64,000 nucleotides of DNA from assembly GCA_052384575.1 (NCBI GenBank), contig JBQSUQ010000015.1, one strand, 5' to 3'. This DNA comes from JBQSUQ01 sp052384575 (GTDB taxonomy: Bacteria; Pseudomonadota; Gammaproteobacteria; Enterobacterales; Pasteurellaceae). The translations under genes were made by a program, and so were the position numbers. Shown here in pieces: positions 24,926-33,090 of this stretch. Below the pieces are notes generated by a model. The model worked only from the letters and a program-made list of their open reading frames with translations. It did no database searches and was not told the origin of the DNA. Each line of letters begins with the position of its first letter. Position 1 is the stretch's first letter.

Positions 24926-24966
24926 ACACCGCACTTTCTCATATAAAAGTACGGTGTTATTTTTTG
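24926..24966 (+). terminator. USS-type terminator after the lipoprotein gene
   Basis: ACACCGCACTTT (24926-24937) pairs with AAAGTACGGTGT (24946-24957) with one mismatch, followed by TATTTTTTG. The left arm is an exact uptake signal; the right arm is a one-base variant. Confidence 0.82.
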
Positions 24967-25044
24967 TAATTTCACAAAATACTATATTTTCATCTAAAAA
25001 TTATTGCTATAATTTAGCTAATTTTTTCCTCTAATATATAGGCT

Positions 25045-25647
25045 ATGACATTTAAATCCGTTGTACTTTCATTACTACTCTTGCCGACAATGCTATGGGC
25101 ACAATGGCAACCTGTTGGTAAAACAGATTATAACTGGGGACCTTTTTTAGTTTATACCATCGCTTTGCACACTGAAACAGGCAATTATCAAGAAAATGAG
25201 CGCCCATTAATGTTAACTTTTACTTATGACAAACAAGTAGAAGGGAAGAATTTTGCCGTTAGCTTAATTAAAGAATTAGAGAATTTTAAAATCGAAGCTG
25301 ATACTGAGGGCTGGTTAAAGGAATTACAACGTATTTTTCCTGATTTCTCACCTAATGATAAGTTAAGCTATATTGCTCTTGAGGATAAGGGCTATTTTGT
25401 ACTTAATGATACAGTGTTAGATTACGAATTTGATCAGCAATTTAATCAGGCATTTATTGATATTTGGCTATCTCCACAAACAAAGCACCCCAAAATGCGT
25501 GCAAATTTAATTGATAAATCAAAAAATGATCTACAAGATGCGCCAACGAAACCTACACAAGACGCGGTGCCATTACATGAGGAAGAAATCAATCCTCAAT
25601 TGCCACCAGAATATCAAATACAGAATCCTGATAAACGCGTTTCATAA
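25045..25647 (+). CDS. Exported chalcone-isomerase-like protein
   Basis: 200 residues with a Sec signal peptide (about 1-19, LPTMLWA before QWQPVG). The central region matches the bacterial chalcone-isomerase-like family in layout: a barrel start (KTDYNWGPFLVYTIALHT), LKELQRIFPDFSPNDKLSYIAL, and the segment FNQAFIDIWLSPQTKHPKMRANL. Bacterial members are of unknown function and lack the plant enzyme's role. The last 40 residues are a Pro/Glu/Gln-rich tail. It follows the Slam-lipoprotein unit but is cut off from it by a terminator, and converges on rimK. Family call moderate, function unknown. Confidence 0.7.
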   Translation: MTFKSVVLSLLLLPTMLWAQWQPVGKTDYNWGPFLVYTIALHTETGNYQENERPLMLTFTYDKQVEGKNFAVSLIKELENFKIEADTEGWLKELQRIFPDFSPNDKLSYIALEDKGYFVLNDTVLDYEFDQQFNQAFIDIWLSPQTKHPKMRANLIDKSKNDLQDAPTKPTQDAVPLHEEEINPQLPPEYQIQNPDKRVS

Positions 25648-25650
25648 ATA

Positions 25651-25676
25651 AAGCCCAGCTAAATGCTGGGCTTATC
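25651..25676. terminator. Bidirectional terminator between convergent genes
   Basis: AAGCCCAGC and GCTGGGCTT form a 9-bp GC-rich stem with a 5-base loop. A-rich sequence precedes it and TATCTTTA follows it, so it can serve both the chalcone-isomerase-like gene and rimK. Confidence 0.85.
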
Positions 25677-25677
25677 T

Positions 25678-26577
25678 TTATCTCATTAATTTCTTCTCTA
25701 AATAAATAATCATTTGCAGTGCAATATCAATGCCACTGGTCTTCTCTATCATTTCTAAACCTGGGCTGGCATTAACTTCAAGAACGAGCAATCCATGTTG
25801 AGATCGAATAAGATCCACGCCTGCAACATCTAAACCTAATGCTTTAGTCGCCTTGATAGCAATTGCTTTTTCCGTTTCATTGAGTTGTAAGGTATCTGCA
25901 CTGCCACCACGATGAAAATTGGCACGAAATTCTCCATTTTGCCCTTGTCGTTGCATACTTGCTACAACGCTATCACCAATCACAAAACAACGAATATCGG
26001 CATTATTAGCTTCTTCAATAAAATCCTGTAATAGCACTGGCACACTCGCATCTTTTAAGGTTTCTAAAATACTGACTGCTCGCTGCTTTTTATCTGCCAG
26101 AATCACGCCAATACCTTGCGATCCCGATAACGTTTTGATGATTAATGGCTCTGCAATATAATTTATGCTTTCCCCTACTTCACATTCACAACCCGCCAGT
26201 AAAGTATTCGGCACTGCAATCCCTTCTTGCTGTAAAAGTTGCAAACTTTGCCATTTATCTCTGGCTTGTGAGAAAGCAATATCGTCGTTTAAACAAGGTA
26301 CCGACTTCGCCCGAAAATGACGTAAAACAGCACAGCCCATTTTGGTACTGGCAGAACCAAAACGTGGCAACACCGCATCATAATCTGGCACAGGATAAGG
26401 CGTAGCTTTATAATTCTCTTGATAATATAAATTAAAGTGCGGTGCGTTTTGTTCAAGTTTTAATAAAAAACGGTTTGGATCCAAAATATCCATTTGATGA
26501 CCACATTGTTCAGCTGCCTCTTTTAAACGCTGGCAACTGTATAATCTAGGCTCTCGGCATAGCATTAGAAATTTCAT
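25678..26577 (-). CDS. rimK: RimK-type ATP-grasp ligase
   Basis: ATP-dependent amino-acid ligase of the RimK family; E. coli RimK adds glutamates to the C-terminus of ribosomal protein S6. It is 299 residues. The ATP-grasp fold shows EPLIIKTLSGSQGIGVILAD (ATP-binding loop), VLLQDFIEEA, DIRCFVIGDSVVASMQR and LLVLEVNASPGLEMIEK (metal-binding Glu/Asn). It starts opposite grxA, 130 bp apart. A RimK-glutaredoxin neighbourhood is, as I recall, also found in H. influenzae. The true substrate in this lineage is not proven. Confidence 0.88.
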   Translation of the reverse strand: MKFLMLCREPRLYSCQRLKEAAEQCGHQMDILDPNRFLLKLEQNAPHFNLYYQENYKATPYPVPDYDAVLPRFGSASTKMGCAVLRHFRAKSVPCLNDDIAFSQARDKWQSLQLLQQEGIAVPNTLLAGCECEVGESINYIAEPLIIKTLSGSQGIGVILADKKQRAVSILETLKDASVPVLLQDFIEEANNADIRCFVIGDSVVASMQRQGQNGEFRANFHRGGSADTLQLNETEKAIAIKATKALGLDVAGVDLIRSQHGLLVLEVNASPGLEMIEKTSGIDIALQMIIYLEKKLMR

Positions 26578-26707
26578 TTGATACCATCTTACTCATCAGT
26601 TTTCATTGCGCTAATATTACCTCAATCAGATCAATGATTGAAATCATTTATACTTTATTAAAAAATCCGCTAGAATGAGCAAACCATAACACAGAAAAGG
26701 AAATATT

Positions 26708-26974
26708 ATGTTTGTAAAAATCTATGGTCGCATGAGCTGCCCATATTGCGTTAGAGCAAAAAATTTAGCAGAAAAATTAACAGCTGAAGTGGCTGATTTT
26801 AGCTATGAATTTATTGATATGATCGCACAGAATCTCACAAAAGATGATATTGCTGAGTTGATTGGTGTAGATGAAGTGCAAACCGTACCACAGGTAACCA
26901 TTGATGGCAAACCAATTGGCGGTTGCACAGATTTCCAAGCCTTTAGCCAAGCTCAATTTGGTATTAATGTGTAA
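26708..26974 (+). CDS. grxA: Glutaredoxin (GrxA type)
   Basis: Glutathione-dependent thiol-disulfide reductase that serves ribonucleotide reductase and other cytoplasmic targets. It is 88 residues with the active site C11-P-Y-C14 (GRMSCPYCVRAKNLA), the cis-proline loop VQTVPQVTIDG and the glutathione-binding GGCTDFQAF. GAAAAGGAAATATT precedes the ATG. It is a single gene ended by a strong hairpin shared with bamC. Confidence 0.95.
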   Translation: MFVKIYGRMSCPYCVRAKNLAEKLTAEVADFSYEFIDMIAQNLTKDDIAELIGVDEVQTVPQVTIDGKPIGGCTDFQAFSQAQFGINV

Positions 26975-26986
26975 TACAGACAATAA

Positions 26987-27020
26987 AAAATGGAAAAGTG
27001 AACAATCACTTTTCCATTTT
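26987..27020. terminator. Bidirectional terminator between grxA and bamC
   Basis: AAAATGGAAAAGTGA and TCACTTTTCCATTTT form a perfect 15-bp stem with a 4-base loop, flanked by A-rich and T-containing sequence, between convergent genes. Confidence 0.88.
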
Positions 27021-27036
27021 ACTTTCTAATCATCAA

Positions 27037-28038
27037 CTATTTGGCAAGAATTGCTTGTAGGGCTTGGTAAACTGCCTGTCCAGCTTCGCCTGCTAAAGCT
27101 TCTTTATCTTCATTACTCATCACAACTGCACTTTCATTGCCATAAGCATTAAGTTGCATATAGTATTCGCCACGCTCTAAATCAGGTTGAGTCACACCAA
27201 AACGCGCCCATTCCGTTGCATCAAGTGCTTTATATTTCAACACACGATAACCACGTCCTGCAACTTCTTCTTCGATATTAAAGCCTAATTGTGGTAATGC
27301 ATCACCTAATTTATTCCAAGCTTGACGGAAATTTACATTCATAGCTAAAGCTAAATGTTGGTTATTATCCGTAATCAAGGCCGATTGCACAGGACCGGCA
27401 TTTTCTAACGCTACTTGCTGTTGTTGCGTACGGTACGCACGATTCAACTCGCCGACTAATTGGTTTAAGCGATCTGACGTATAACGTTCTTTATCTTTCA
27501 CACTTGGGGTAAAAATAATATCATCACGTTTCATTTCCGCAATTGTCACAGTTAACGCGCTCGCTTGATGATCACTTAATTCTTCGATGATATAACGAAT
27601 TTGTGTGTTACCAATATCATCTGCCCGACCTGTTGAAGTCCAATCAGTTTGAATACGATTACCTTCTGTTTTATAAGCAATATTTTGTTCAGTCAATAAG
27701 CGTTCAATTTGTTGCAAATTATAAACCTGTTGTTTTTCTAACGGATAGGCGATCAATGAACGCTCGCCATCAAATTGCGCAACTGAATGGGTAATAATCG
27801 CCATTGGTGTAGATGGTGGACGAATATCAATACCATCCGTTTTCGCCACAACATCCGTTGGCAACTGATAAGTATTGTCTTGTCCTAAAATAGTGACACC
27901 ACCAGTTTCTAATTTAGTAAAAACAGGCGTAGCACCTTGACGTTCATAGCTATCGTTAGCAGATTGTTTGCTTTCATTACTTGTAGAACAAGCGGTTAAT
28001 GTTGCTAAAATACTAAACGATACAAGCCATTTTTTCAT
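27037..28038 (-). CDS. bamC: Outer-membrane assembly lipoprotein BamC
   Basis: Lipoprotein subunit of the BAM complex, accessory to BamA-mediated barrel insertion. The 333 residues start with a lipoprotein signal peptide whose lipobox LTAC puts the lipidated residue at C17. The flexible N-terminal stretch (LPTDVVAKTDGIDIRPPSTP) is followed by two helix-grip-like domains, ending with YYMQLNAYGNESAVVMSNEDKE-type strands and a C-terminal helix. It follows dapA on the same strand, the classic dapA-bamC order, but a terminator hairpin lies between them. bamA itself is at the right edge of the window. Confidence 0.9.
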   Translation of the reverse strand: MKKWLVSFSILATLTACSTSNESKQSANDSYERQGATPVFTKLETGGVTILGQDNTYQLPTDVVAKTDGIDIRPPSTPMAIITHSVAQFDGERSLIAYPLEKQQVYNLQQIERLLTEQNIAYKTEGNRIQTDWTSTGRADDIGNTQIRYIIEELSDHQASALTVTIAEMKRDDIIFTPSVKDKERYTSDRLNQLVGELNRAYRTQQQQVALENAGPVQSALITDNNQHLALAMNVNFRQAWNKLGDALPQLGFNIEEEVAGRGYRVLKYKALDATEWARFGVTQPDLERGEYYMQLNAYGNESAVVMSNEDKEALAGEAGQAVYQALQAILAK

Positions 28039-28106
28039 AATTTGTCCCTTAAGATTGACTGAAATTTCTATTTACTCTCTGCATAGACAATAAATTTGCT
28101 GAAAAG

Positions 28107-28134
28107 TTTTAGGGCTGCATACACAGCCCTAAAA
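28107..28134 (-). terminator. Hairpin between dapA and bamC
   Basis: TTTTAGGGCTG (28107-28117) and CAGCCCTAAAA (28124-28134) form a perfect 11-bp stem. On the minus strand CTTTTC follows, giving a moderate terminator that probably leaves partial read-through into bamC. An exact uptake signal directly abuts it (28132 onward). Confidence 0.72.
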
Positions 28135-28146
28135 GTGCGGTTAAAA

Positions 28147-29040
28147 TTATAAGAGTTTTGCGATCTGCAATGCTTCTAACACCTTAGGTTGTGCAGCTTC
28201 ACTTAATGTTGTTAATGGTAAACGTAAGGTTGGGTTGGCAATAAGTCCCAATTTATATGCAGCCCATTTAACTGGAATTGGGTTGCCTTCGACGAATAAA
28301 TTACGGTGCAAAGTCATTAAACGATCATTAATTTCATCAGCTTCCGCAAATTTACCTGCTAATGCATATTCGCACATTTTTGCCATATCCGCTGCGGCTA
28401 AATTATTGGTAACAGAAATAACGCCCTGTCCACCTAATTTGATACTTTCCAATCCAGTGGCATCATCACCACTTAAGAAAATAAAATCTTCGCCAGCACA
28501 ATCTTTAATTTGACGTACACGACTTACATCGCCACTTGCTTCTTTGATACCCACAATATTGGCAATTTCCGCTAAACGACCAACGGTTTCCGGTTTCATA
28601 TCACTACCCGTTCTGCCTGGCACATTATATAAAATTTGTGGCAAATCCGTACATTCTGCAATCGCTTTAAAATGTTGATACATACCTTCTTGCGTTGGTT
28701 TATTGTAATAAGGCACAACAGATAAACAACCTGCAACACCACTACCAGTAAGTAATTTGGTCATGGTAATCGCTTCACTTGTAGCATTTGCTCCAGCGCC
28801 TGCAATCACTGGAATTCGACCATCAGCAAATTCCAAGGTCTTGAGAATAGTCTTCACATTTTCTTCAATACTTAATGTTGCTGCTTCACCAGTAGTTCCC
28901 ACAGACACAATGCCATGCGTACCTGAAGCGACATGGAAATCAACTAATTTCTTCAGTTCGTTATAATCAACTTCGCCATGGCTATCCATTGGAGTAATTA
29001 ATGCGACGATACTACCGAAAAATAAAGGATTTGAAGACAT
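28147..29040 (-). CDS. dapA: 4-hydroxy-tetrahydrodipicolinate synthase
   Basis: Condenses pyruvate with aspartate semialdehyde, the first committed step to diaminopimelate and lysine. The 297 residues carry the aldolase lysine K166 in VGIKEASGDVSR, the tyrosine Y138 in ILYNVPGRTGS (with the substrate-binding Arg) and SVGTTGEAATL (46-56). Divergent from bcp, with about 130 bp between the starts. dapF of the same pathway lies at 48678. Confidence 0.95.
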   Translation of the reverse strand: MSSNPLFFGSIVALITPMDSHGEVDYNELKKLVDFHVASGTHGIVSVGTTGEAATLSIEENVKTILKTLEFADGRIPVIAGAGANATSEAITMTKLLTGSGVAGCLSVVPYYNKPTQEGMYQHFKAIAECTDLPQILYNVPGRTGSDMKPETVGRLAEIANIVGIKEASGDVSRVRQIKDCAGEDFIFLSGDDATGLESIKLGGQGVISVTNNLAAADMAKMCEYALAGKFAEADEINDRLMTLHRNLFVEGNPIPVKWAAYKLGLIANPTLRLPLTTLSEAAQPKVLEALQIAKLL

Positions 29041-29169
29041 AAAAACCTCTCATAATATCTTGTTGATGTTTGCTTGGTAATTTTCCTTTAGCATTGCTAA
29101 AATAGTCAAAATTTGCAAGCAATTTTTTTCATTTTATAAAGAAAAATCCAAATTATAAGGAAATATTCA

Positions 29170-29640
29170 ATGTCCCCATTAAAAATTGGTGAAAATGCAC
29201 CGCACTTTGTGCTAAAAAACCATGAAAATCAATCTGTTTCACTCCAACAATTCTCTGGGCAGAAAGTATTAGTCTATTTTTATCCCAAAGCATTAACGCC
29301 CGGTTGTACCACCCAAGCTTGTGGATTACGAGATAGCAAATCGGAATTAGAGCAATTAGGATTAATCATTCTAGGCATTAGCCCTGACAGTCCAGAAAAG
29401 CTCGCCAAATTTGTTGAGAAAAAAGCCCTTAACTTTCCTTTATTATCTGATCCTGATCATCAAGTTGCAGAACAATTCGGTGTATGGGGGGAAAAGAAAT
29501 TTATGGGCAAAACCTACGATGGTATTCATCGCATTAGTTTTTTAATTGATGAGAACGGAAAAATTGAGCATGTTTTTGATAAATTCAAAACCAGCGAACA
29601 CCATCAACTGATTTTGGACTATTTAAGCAATAGTAATTAA
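29170..29640 (+). CDS. bcp: Thiol peroxidase Bcp (peroxiredoxin Q)
   Basis: Thioredoxin-dependent peroxidase that detoxifies hydroperoxides in the cytoplasm. It is 156 residues, the E. coli length. The peroxidatic cysteine is C46 and the resolving cysteine C51 in PKALTPGCTTQACGLRD, followed by ILGISPDSPEKLAKF. An uptake signal near the 5' end (29197-29207 region) encodes the Pro-His-Phe of NAPHFVLKN. The stop is followed by a 144-base stretch in the same frame, broken only by one TGA (see 29641-29784). Confidence 0.94.
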   Translation: MSPLKIGENAPHFVLKNHENQSVSLQQFSGQKVLVYFYPKALTPGCTTQACGLRDSKSELEQLGLIILGISPDSPEKLAKFVEKKALNFPLLSDPDHQVAEQFGVWGEKKFMGKTYDGIHRISFLIDENGKIEHVFDKFKTSEHHQLILDYLSNSN

Positions 29641-29784
29641 TTGTTTGAACGTAAAGTAAATAGCAGTTCTAAAATAAATTTATCTTCTTATTGGGAACAA
29701 ATTCAAAAATCAATTGCCCAAGTGACATCATGATTTATTGTTTATAGCAGTAAAACCAATGATACCGAAATTTATCTGGTTTAA
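29641..29784 (+). pseudogene. Possible decayed coding remnant after bcp
   Basis: Forty-eight codons in frame with bcp, with only one internal stop (TGA at 29731) before a TAA at 29782. The reading would run LFERKVNSSSK, then YWEQIQKSIAQVTS, the TGA, then FIVYSSKTNDTEIYLV. The composition is protein-like but I recognise no family, it has no start signal of its own, and chance is quite possible in AT-rich DNA. The promoter of the downstream gene must overlap it. Confidence 0.2.
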
Positions 29785-29803
29785 TTATTATGAAGGAAAA
29801 CAA

Positions 29804-30541
29804 ATGAAAGCATTAAAAACAGTATTAACTTTAACAGCTGCACTTATTTCAACATCCGTATTGGCAGACAATAGCGCAGCGTTGAATTCAGCCAAGCAAG
29901 TGGCAAATCAACAAGTAGAAGCAGTTAAACATACTACTAAAGCTGCAAAAGATTCAGTGAAATCAATGGCTAGCGATAAATTCAATTCAGTTAAGGAAGC
30001 GGCTAAAAATAAAGTGACTGAGAGCACAAATAATATGGCGTCAGCAAAAGATGCAATGAAATCAAAAACTGAAAATAAAGTAGCTGAACTAAAAGAAACG
30101 GCGAAAGCCAAAGTGGAAAGCAAAGTTAATAACGCAAAAGAAACTGCACAAAAACAAGTCACTGAGAGCAAAAAATCTGTTGATTCTGCAAAATCCATGG
30201 CAAATGAAAAAATGGATGCTGCAAAAGAGAAAATGTCAAAAGTGAAAGAGCAAGCAGACAATGTGAAAGGAAAAGCACATAAAGCTAAAGAACAAATGGA
30301 TTCGGTTAAAGAAAAAGCGGATAAGGCAAAAGAAAAGCTCAGCTCAATGGGAAAAGTCAATGTCAACACAGCTGATTTAGCGACTTTGCAACAGCTTAAT
30401 GGCATTGGTCCAGTGAAAGCGCAAGCGATCATTGATTATCGTAATAAAGTAGGAAAAATCAAGGACTTAAAAGAATTATCTAATGTTTCAGGTATTGGCG
30501 AAGCAACATTAGAAAAATTAAAAGGTTTTATTGGCTTTTAA
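29804..30541 (+). CDS. ComEA-like helix-hairpin-helix protein with long Lys/Glu/Ala repeat region
   Basis: Predicted periplasmic DNA-binding protein. I chose the ATG behind GAAGGAAAACAA (MKALKTVLTLTAAL), giving 245 residues and a clean signal peptide (1-21, SVLA). Residues about 22-180 are a low-complexity helical region rich in Lys, Glu, Ala, Ser and Met, with recurring KVKE/KAKE and SVKEKADKAKEK-type 11-residue-like units resembling LEA or apolipoprotein helices. Residues 184-245 are a ComEA-type tandem HhH domain (VNVNTADLATLQQLNGIGPVKA, then VSGIGEATLEKLKG). Known Haemophilus ComE1 proteins are about 110 residues with no such insert as I recall. A DNA-uptake role is inferred from the domain only. 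A strong USS-variant terminator follows. Confidence 0.8.
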   Translation: MKALKTVLTLTAALISTSVLADNSAALNSAKQVANQQVEAVKHTTKAAKDSVKSMASDKFNSVKEAAKNKVTESTNNMASAKDAMKSKTENKVAELKETAKAKVESKVNNAKETAQKQVTESKKSVDSAKSMANEKMDAAKEKMSKVKEQADNVKGKAHKAKEQMDSVKEKADKAKEKLSSMGKVNVNTADLATLQQLNGIGPVKAQAIIDYRNKVGKIKDLKELSNVSGIGEATLEKLKGFIGF

Positions 30542-30553
30542 TTAATTTATAAA

Positions 30554-30594
30554 AAAAGCGCGGTTAAAATTTTCATATTTTTAACCGCGCTTTT
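30554..30594. terminator. Bidirectional terminator made of paired variant uptake signals
   Basis: AAAAGCGCGGTTAAAA (30554-30569) and TTTTAACCGCGCTTTT (30579-30594) form a perfect 16-bp stem with a 9-base loop, between convergent genes. Both arms carry the same variant uptake signal, AAGCGCGGT instead of AAGTGCGGT. Confidence 0.92.
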
Positions 30595-30602
30595 CTGTTT
30601 AT

Positions 30603-31769
30603 TTAGCGTTCGTAAATAATTTCTACGCCTTCTTCATCTTCCTCAGACCAATCATCCCAGAAATCATCTTCTTCAACCGCATTTTCCATGGCTTGTTGGT
30701 GATAATCGTCCCATTTGAATTTCACTTCTTCCTCTGCTTTTTGTTCTTCCTCAACTTCACGCGGGTTGGCTTCAATGAAATCCATAATTTCGCGCGTTAA
30801 ATCCGACACATTTTTACCTGTCGCGGCAGAAATGAGGAAATAATCTTCATCATAGCCAAGGCGTTCTGTGATCTCTTGCGCTTTTTCTAATGCCTCCTCC
30901 TCGCTCATAGTGTCAATCTTATTGAACACTAACCAGCGCGGTTTATCTGCTAATTTTTCACTATATTGGAATAACTCATTTTCAATAATCGCAATATTAT
31001 CCGCTGGATCAGATTGATCAATTGGATCAATATCCACCAAATGAATCAAAACACGACAACGTTCTAAATGTTTTAAGAAACGAATACCAAGTCCTGCACC
31101 TTCAGAGGCATTTTCAATTAACCCTGGGATATCAGCCACCACAAAGCTACGATCAGCGCCAATTCGAGCCACACCTAAACTTGGCACTAAGGTTGTGAAA
31201 GGATAATCCGCAACTTTAGGTTTTGCAGCAGAAACTGCTCGAATAAAGGTTGATTTACCCGCATTTGGTAACCCAAGCATACCTACATCGGCCAATAGCA
31301 TTAATTCAAGTTGTAAGTCTCGTTTTTCGCCCGGAGTTCCCATGGTTTTTTGACGTGGCGCACGATTGACTGAAGATTTAAAACGGGTATTACCTAAACC
31401 ATGATAACCGCCTTTCGCGACTAACATTTTAGCGCCATGTTTAGTTAAATCGCCCAATACTTCTTTCGTATCATTATCCGTTGCTCTCGTTCCTACTGGC
31501 ACACGTAAGACAATATCTTGGCCTCGTTTACCTGTGCAATCAGAACTGCGTCCATTTTCACCGCGCTGTGCGGCAAAACGTTTCTCAAAGCGGTAATCAA
31601 TTAATGTATTAAGATTTTCATCCGCTACTAAATAAACATCACCGCCATCGCCACCATCACCACCATCAGGACCACCCTTAGGAATAAATTTCTCGCGACG
31701 GAAACTGACACAGCCATTACCACCATCTCCCGCTTCCACACGAATTAAGGCTTCATCAATAAATTTCAT
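30603..31769 (-). CDS. obgE: GTPase Obg/CgtA
   Basis: Essential ribosome-associated GTPase involved in 50S maturation and stress control. The 388 residues have the glycine-rich Obg fold (about 1-158; GDGGNGCVSFRREKFIPKGGPDGGDGG) and a G domain from about 160 (GLPNAGKSTFI P-loop, DIPGLIENASEG, FNKID). A very acidic C-terminal tail rich in Glu, Asp and Trp completes it. It is the last gene downstream of rplU, rpmA and the DMT permease, the widely conserved rplU-rpmA-(permease)-obg order. Confidence 0.96.
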   Translation of the reverse strand: MKFIDEALIRVEAGDGGNGCVSFRREKFIPKGGPDGGDGGDGGDVYLVADENLNTLIDYRFEKRFAAQRGENGRSSDCTGKRGQDIVLRVPVGTRATDNDTKEVLGDLTKHGAKMLVAKGGYHGLGNTRFKSSVNRAPRQKTMGTPGEKRDLQLELMLLADVGMLGLPNAGKSTFIRAVSAAKPKVADYPFTTLVPSLGVARIGADRSFVVADIPGLIENASEGAGLGIRFLKHLERCRVLIHLVDIDPIDQSDPADNIAIIENELFQYSEKLADKPRWLVFNKIDTMSEEEALEKAQEITERLGYDEDYFLISAATGKNVSDLTREIMDFIEANPREVEEEQKAEEEVKFKWDDYHQQAMENAVEEDDFWDDWSEEDEEGVEIIYER

Positions 31770-31800
31770 TATAATTTCTCCGTAAGATAAGGATTATTCC

Positions 31801-32739
31801 CTACCTTGATTTATTTTGTACGTTTTTCTTAAATAATTTATGTCCAATAGAGGATAACATTGCCCCTAATACTACCACAAAGGCGCCAATATAACTTAAT
31901 GAATTCAATTCAGGTGCAGCAAAAGTCGTTGGCGCGATATGATGTAAAATGTGAGAGAATAAAATGGTAAATAAAGGAACAGAAGTCAATACAACGCTAA
32001 TTTTAGACACATCCCAATGATTTAACGACTCAGCATAAGCACCATAAGCAATAACCGTATTCAAGCAACAATAAATAAAGCAACACCAAGTAAAAAAATT
32101 CAGATTTTCAATTTGTTTAAATTCAGCAAAAGGCATAAAGACGATGACACAACCAATATACATAAGCAATAAAATTTGCTGGCTGGAAAACTGTCTTAAC
32201 ATTAATTTTTGTGCAACGCCATAGCCGACCCAAACTAAAGCGGAAAGAATACTCAATATCACACCAATTGAATACACATTCAGATTTAGGAAAAGCTCGA
32301 GCTTATCATTAAAAAATAAACTCAAACCTATCACTAATAAAGCTAACCCAATTTTCTGATGTAACCCCAAACGCTCTTTAAAAACAAGCACGCCAATAAG
32401 CAACATAGCGAAAGAGGACAAATGAATAAAAATTTGTGTAACAGCAGGTTCTACATAATTTAAGGAAGAATTAAATAAAACGAAATTACCTGCAAGTCCC
32501 AACACACCTATAATCGCCCAAATAAAATAATAACGATTAAATTGTGATCTTTTCGGCAATTTTTTAGCACAAGCAAGAATAAGAAATAAAGCAATAGATG
32601 CCACAACAAAACGATACCAAACGATCGTTGTCGCTTGCATAACCGTAACAACTTGTTTTAAAGCAATAGAAAGCGATCCCCAAGCCATTGCTGTTGTCAG
32701 GGCTAATAAAAATCCGAGAAGAGGTCTTTGCTGTTTCAT
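31801..32739 (-). CDS. EamA/DMT-family inner-membrane permease
   Basis: Drug/metabolite transporter superfamily protein. Its 312 residues have ten predicted membrane spans in two EamA repeats (first about 5-140, second about 155-300). Family-typical segments are TAMAWGSLSIALKQVV near the N-terminus and VNYVEPAVTQIFIHLSS before the repeat join. The substrate is unknown. It lies between rpmA and obg, 31 bp before obg, a placement long conserved in Gammaproteobacteria. The rpmA terminator hairpin lies just upstream, so it may have its own promoter or depend on read-through. Confidence 0.87.
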   Translation of the reverse strand: MKQQRPLLGFLLALTTAMAWGSLSIALKQVVTVMQATTIVWYRFVVASIALFLILACAKKLPKRSQFNRYYFIWAIIGVLGLAGNFVLFNSSLNYVEPAVTQIFIHLSSFAMLLIGVLVFKERLGLHQKIGLALLVIGLSLFFNDKLELFLNLNVYSIGVILSILSALVWVGYGVAQKLMLRQFSSQQILLLMYIGCVIVFMPFAEFKQIENLNFFTWCCFIYCCLNTVIAYGAYAESLNHWDVSKISVVLTSVPLFTILFSHILHHIAPTTFAAPELNSLSYIGAFVVVLGAMLSSIGHKLFKKNVQNKSR

Positions 32740-32763
32740 ACTGATACTTGAAGCCTTAAAACA

Positions 32764-32796
32764 AAAATGCCTCGCAATTGAAAGCGAGGCATTTTA
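32764..32796 (-). terminator. Terminator after rpmA
   Basis: AAATGCCTCGC (from about 32765) and GCGAGGCATTT (32784-32794) form a GC-rich stem with an 8-base loop. On the minus strand TTTTTGTTTT follows, so ribosomal-protein transcription largely stops before the permease gene. Confidence 0.88.
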
Positions 32797-32812
32797 TTCT
32801 GCTAATTTGAAA

Positions 32813-33070
32813 TTACTCAGTTACAATACTTACGTATTTACGGCTTTTTTCGCCTTTAACTTCAAATTTAACTTTTCCGTCTGCAGTTGCAAATAAAGTG
32901 TGGTCTTTACCCATACCTACATTTGAACCTGCGTGGAATTTAGTACCACGTTGACGAACGATAATGCTACCTGCTAAAACAGACTCGCCACCGAAACGTT
33001 TAACACCAAGGCGTTTAGCTTCAGAATCACGACCGTTACGAGTTGAACCACCAGCTTTTTTAGTTGCCAT
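32813..33070 (-). CDS. rpmA: 50S ribosomal protein L27
   Basis: Ribosomal protein whose N-terminal arm reaches the peptidyl transferase centre. It is 85 residues, starting MATKKAGGSTRNGRDSEAK, with the L27 signature GSIIVRQRGTKFHAG. GGAGATC precedes the ATG. It follows rplU after 20 bp as in most bacteria. Confidence 0.98.
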   Translation of the reverse strand: MATKKAGGSTRNGRDSEAKRLGVKRFGGESVLAGSIIVRQRGTKFHAGSNVGMGKDHTLFATADGKVKFEVKGEKSRKYVSIVTE

Positions 33071-33090
33071 CTACTTGATCTCCTCTGAAA

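Noticed and set aside
29908..30432. 174-codon reading frame on the minus strand of the ComEA-like gene
   Set aside because: Mirror of the Lys/Glu/Ala repeats; low complexity and no initiation signal. The plus-strand protein has a signal peptide and a recognisable domain.
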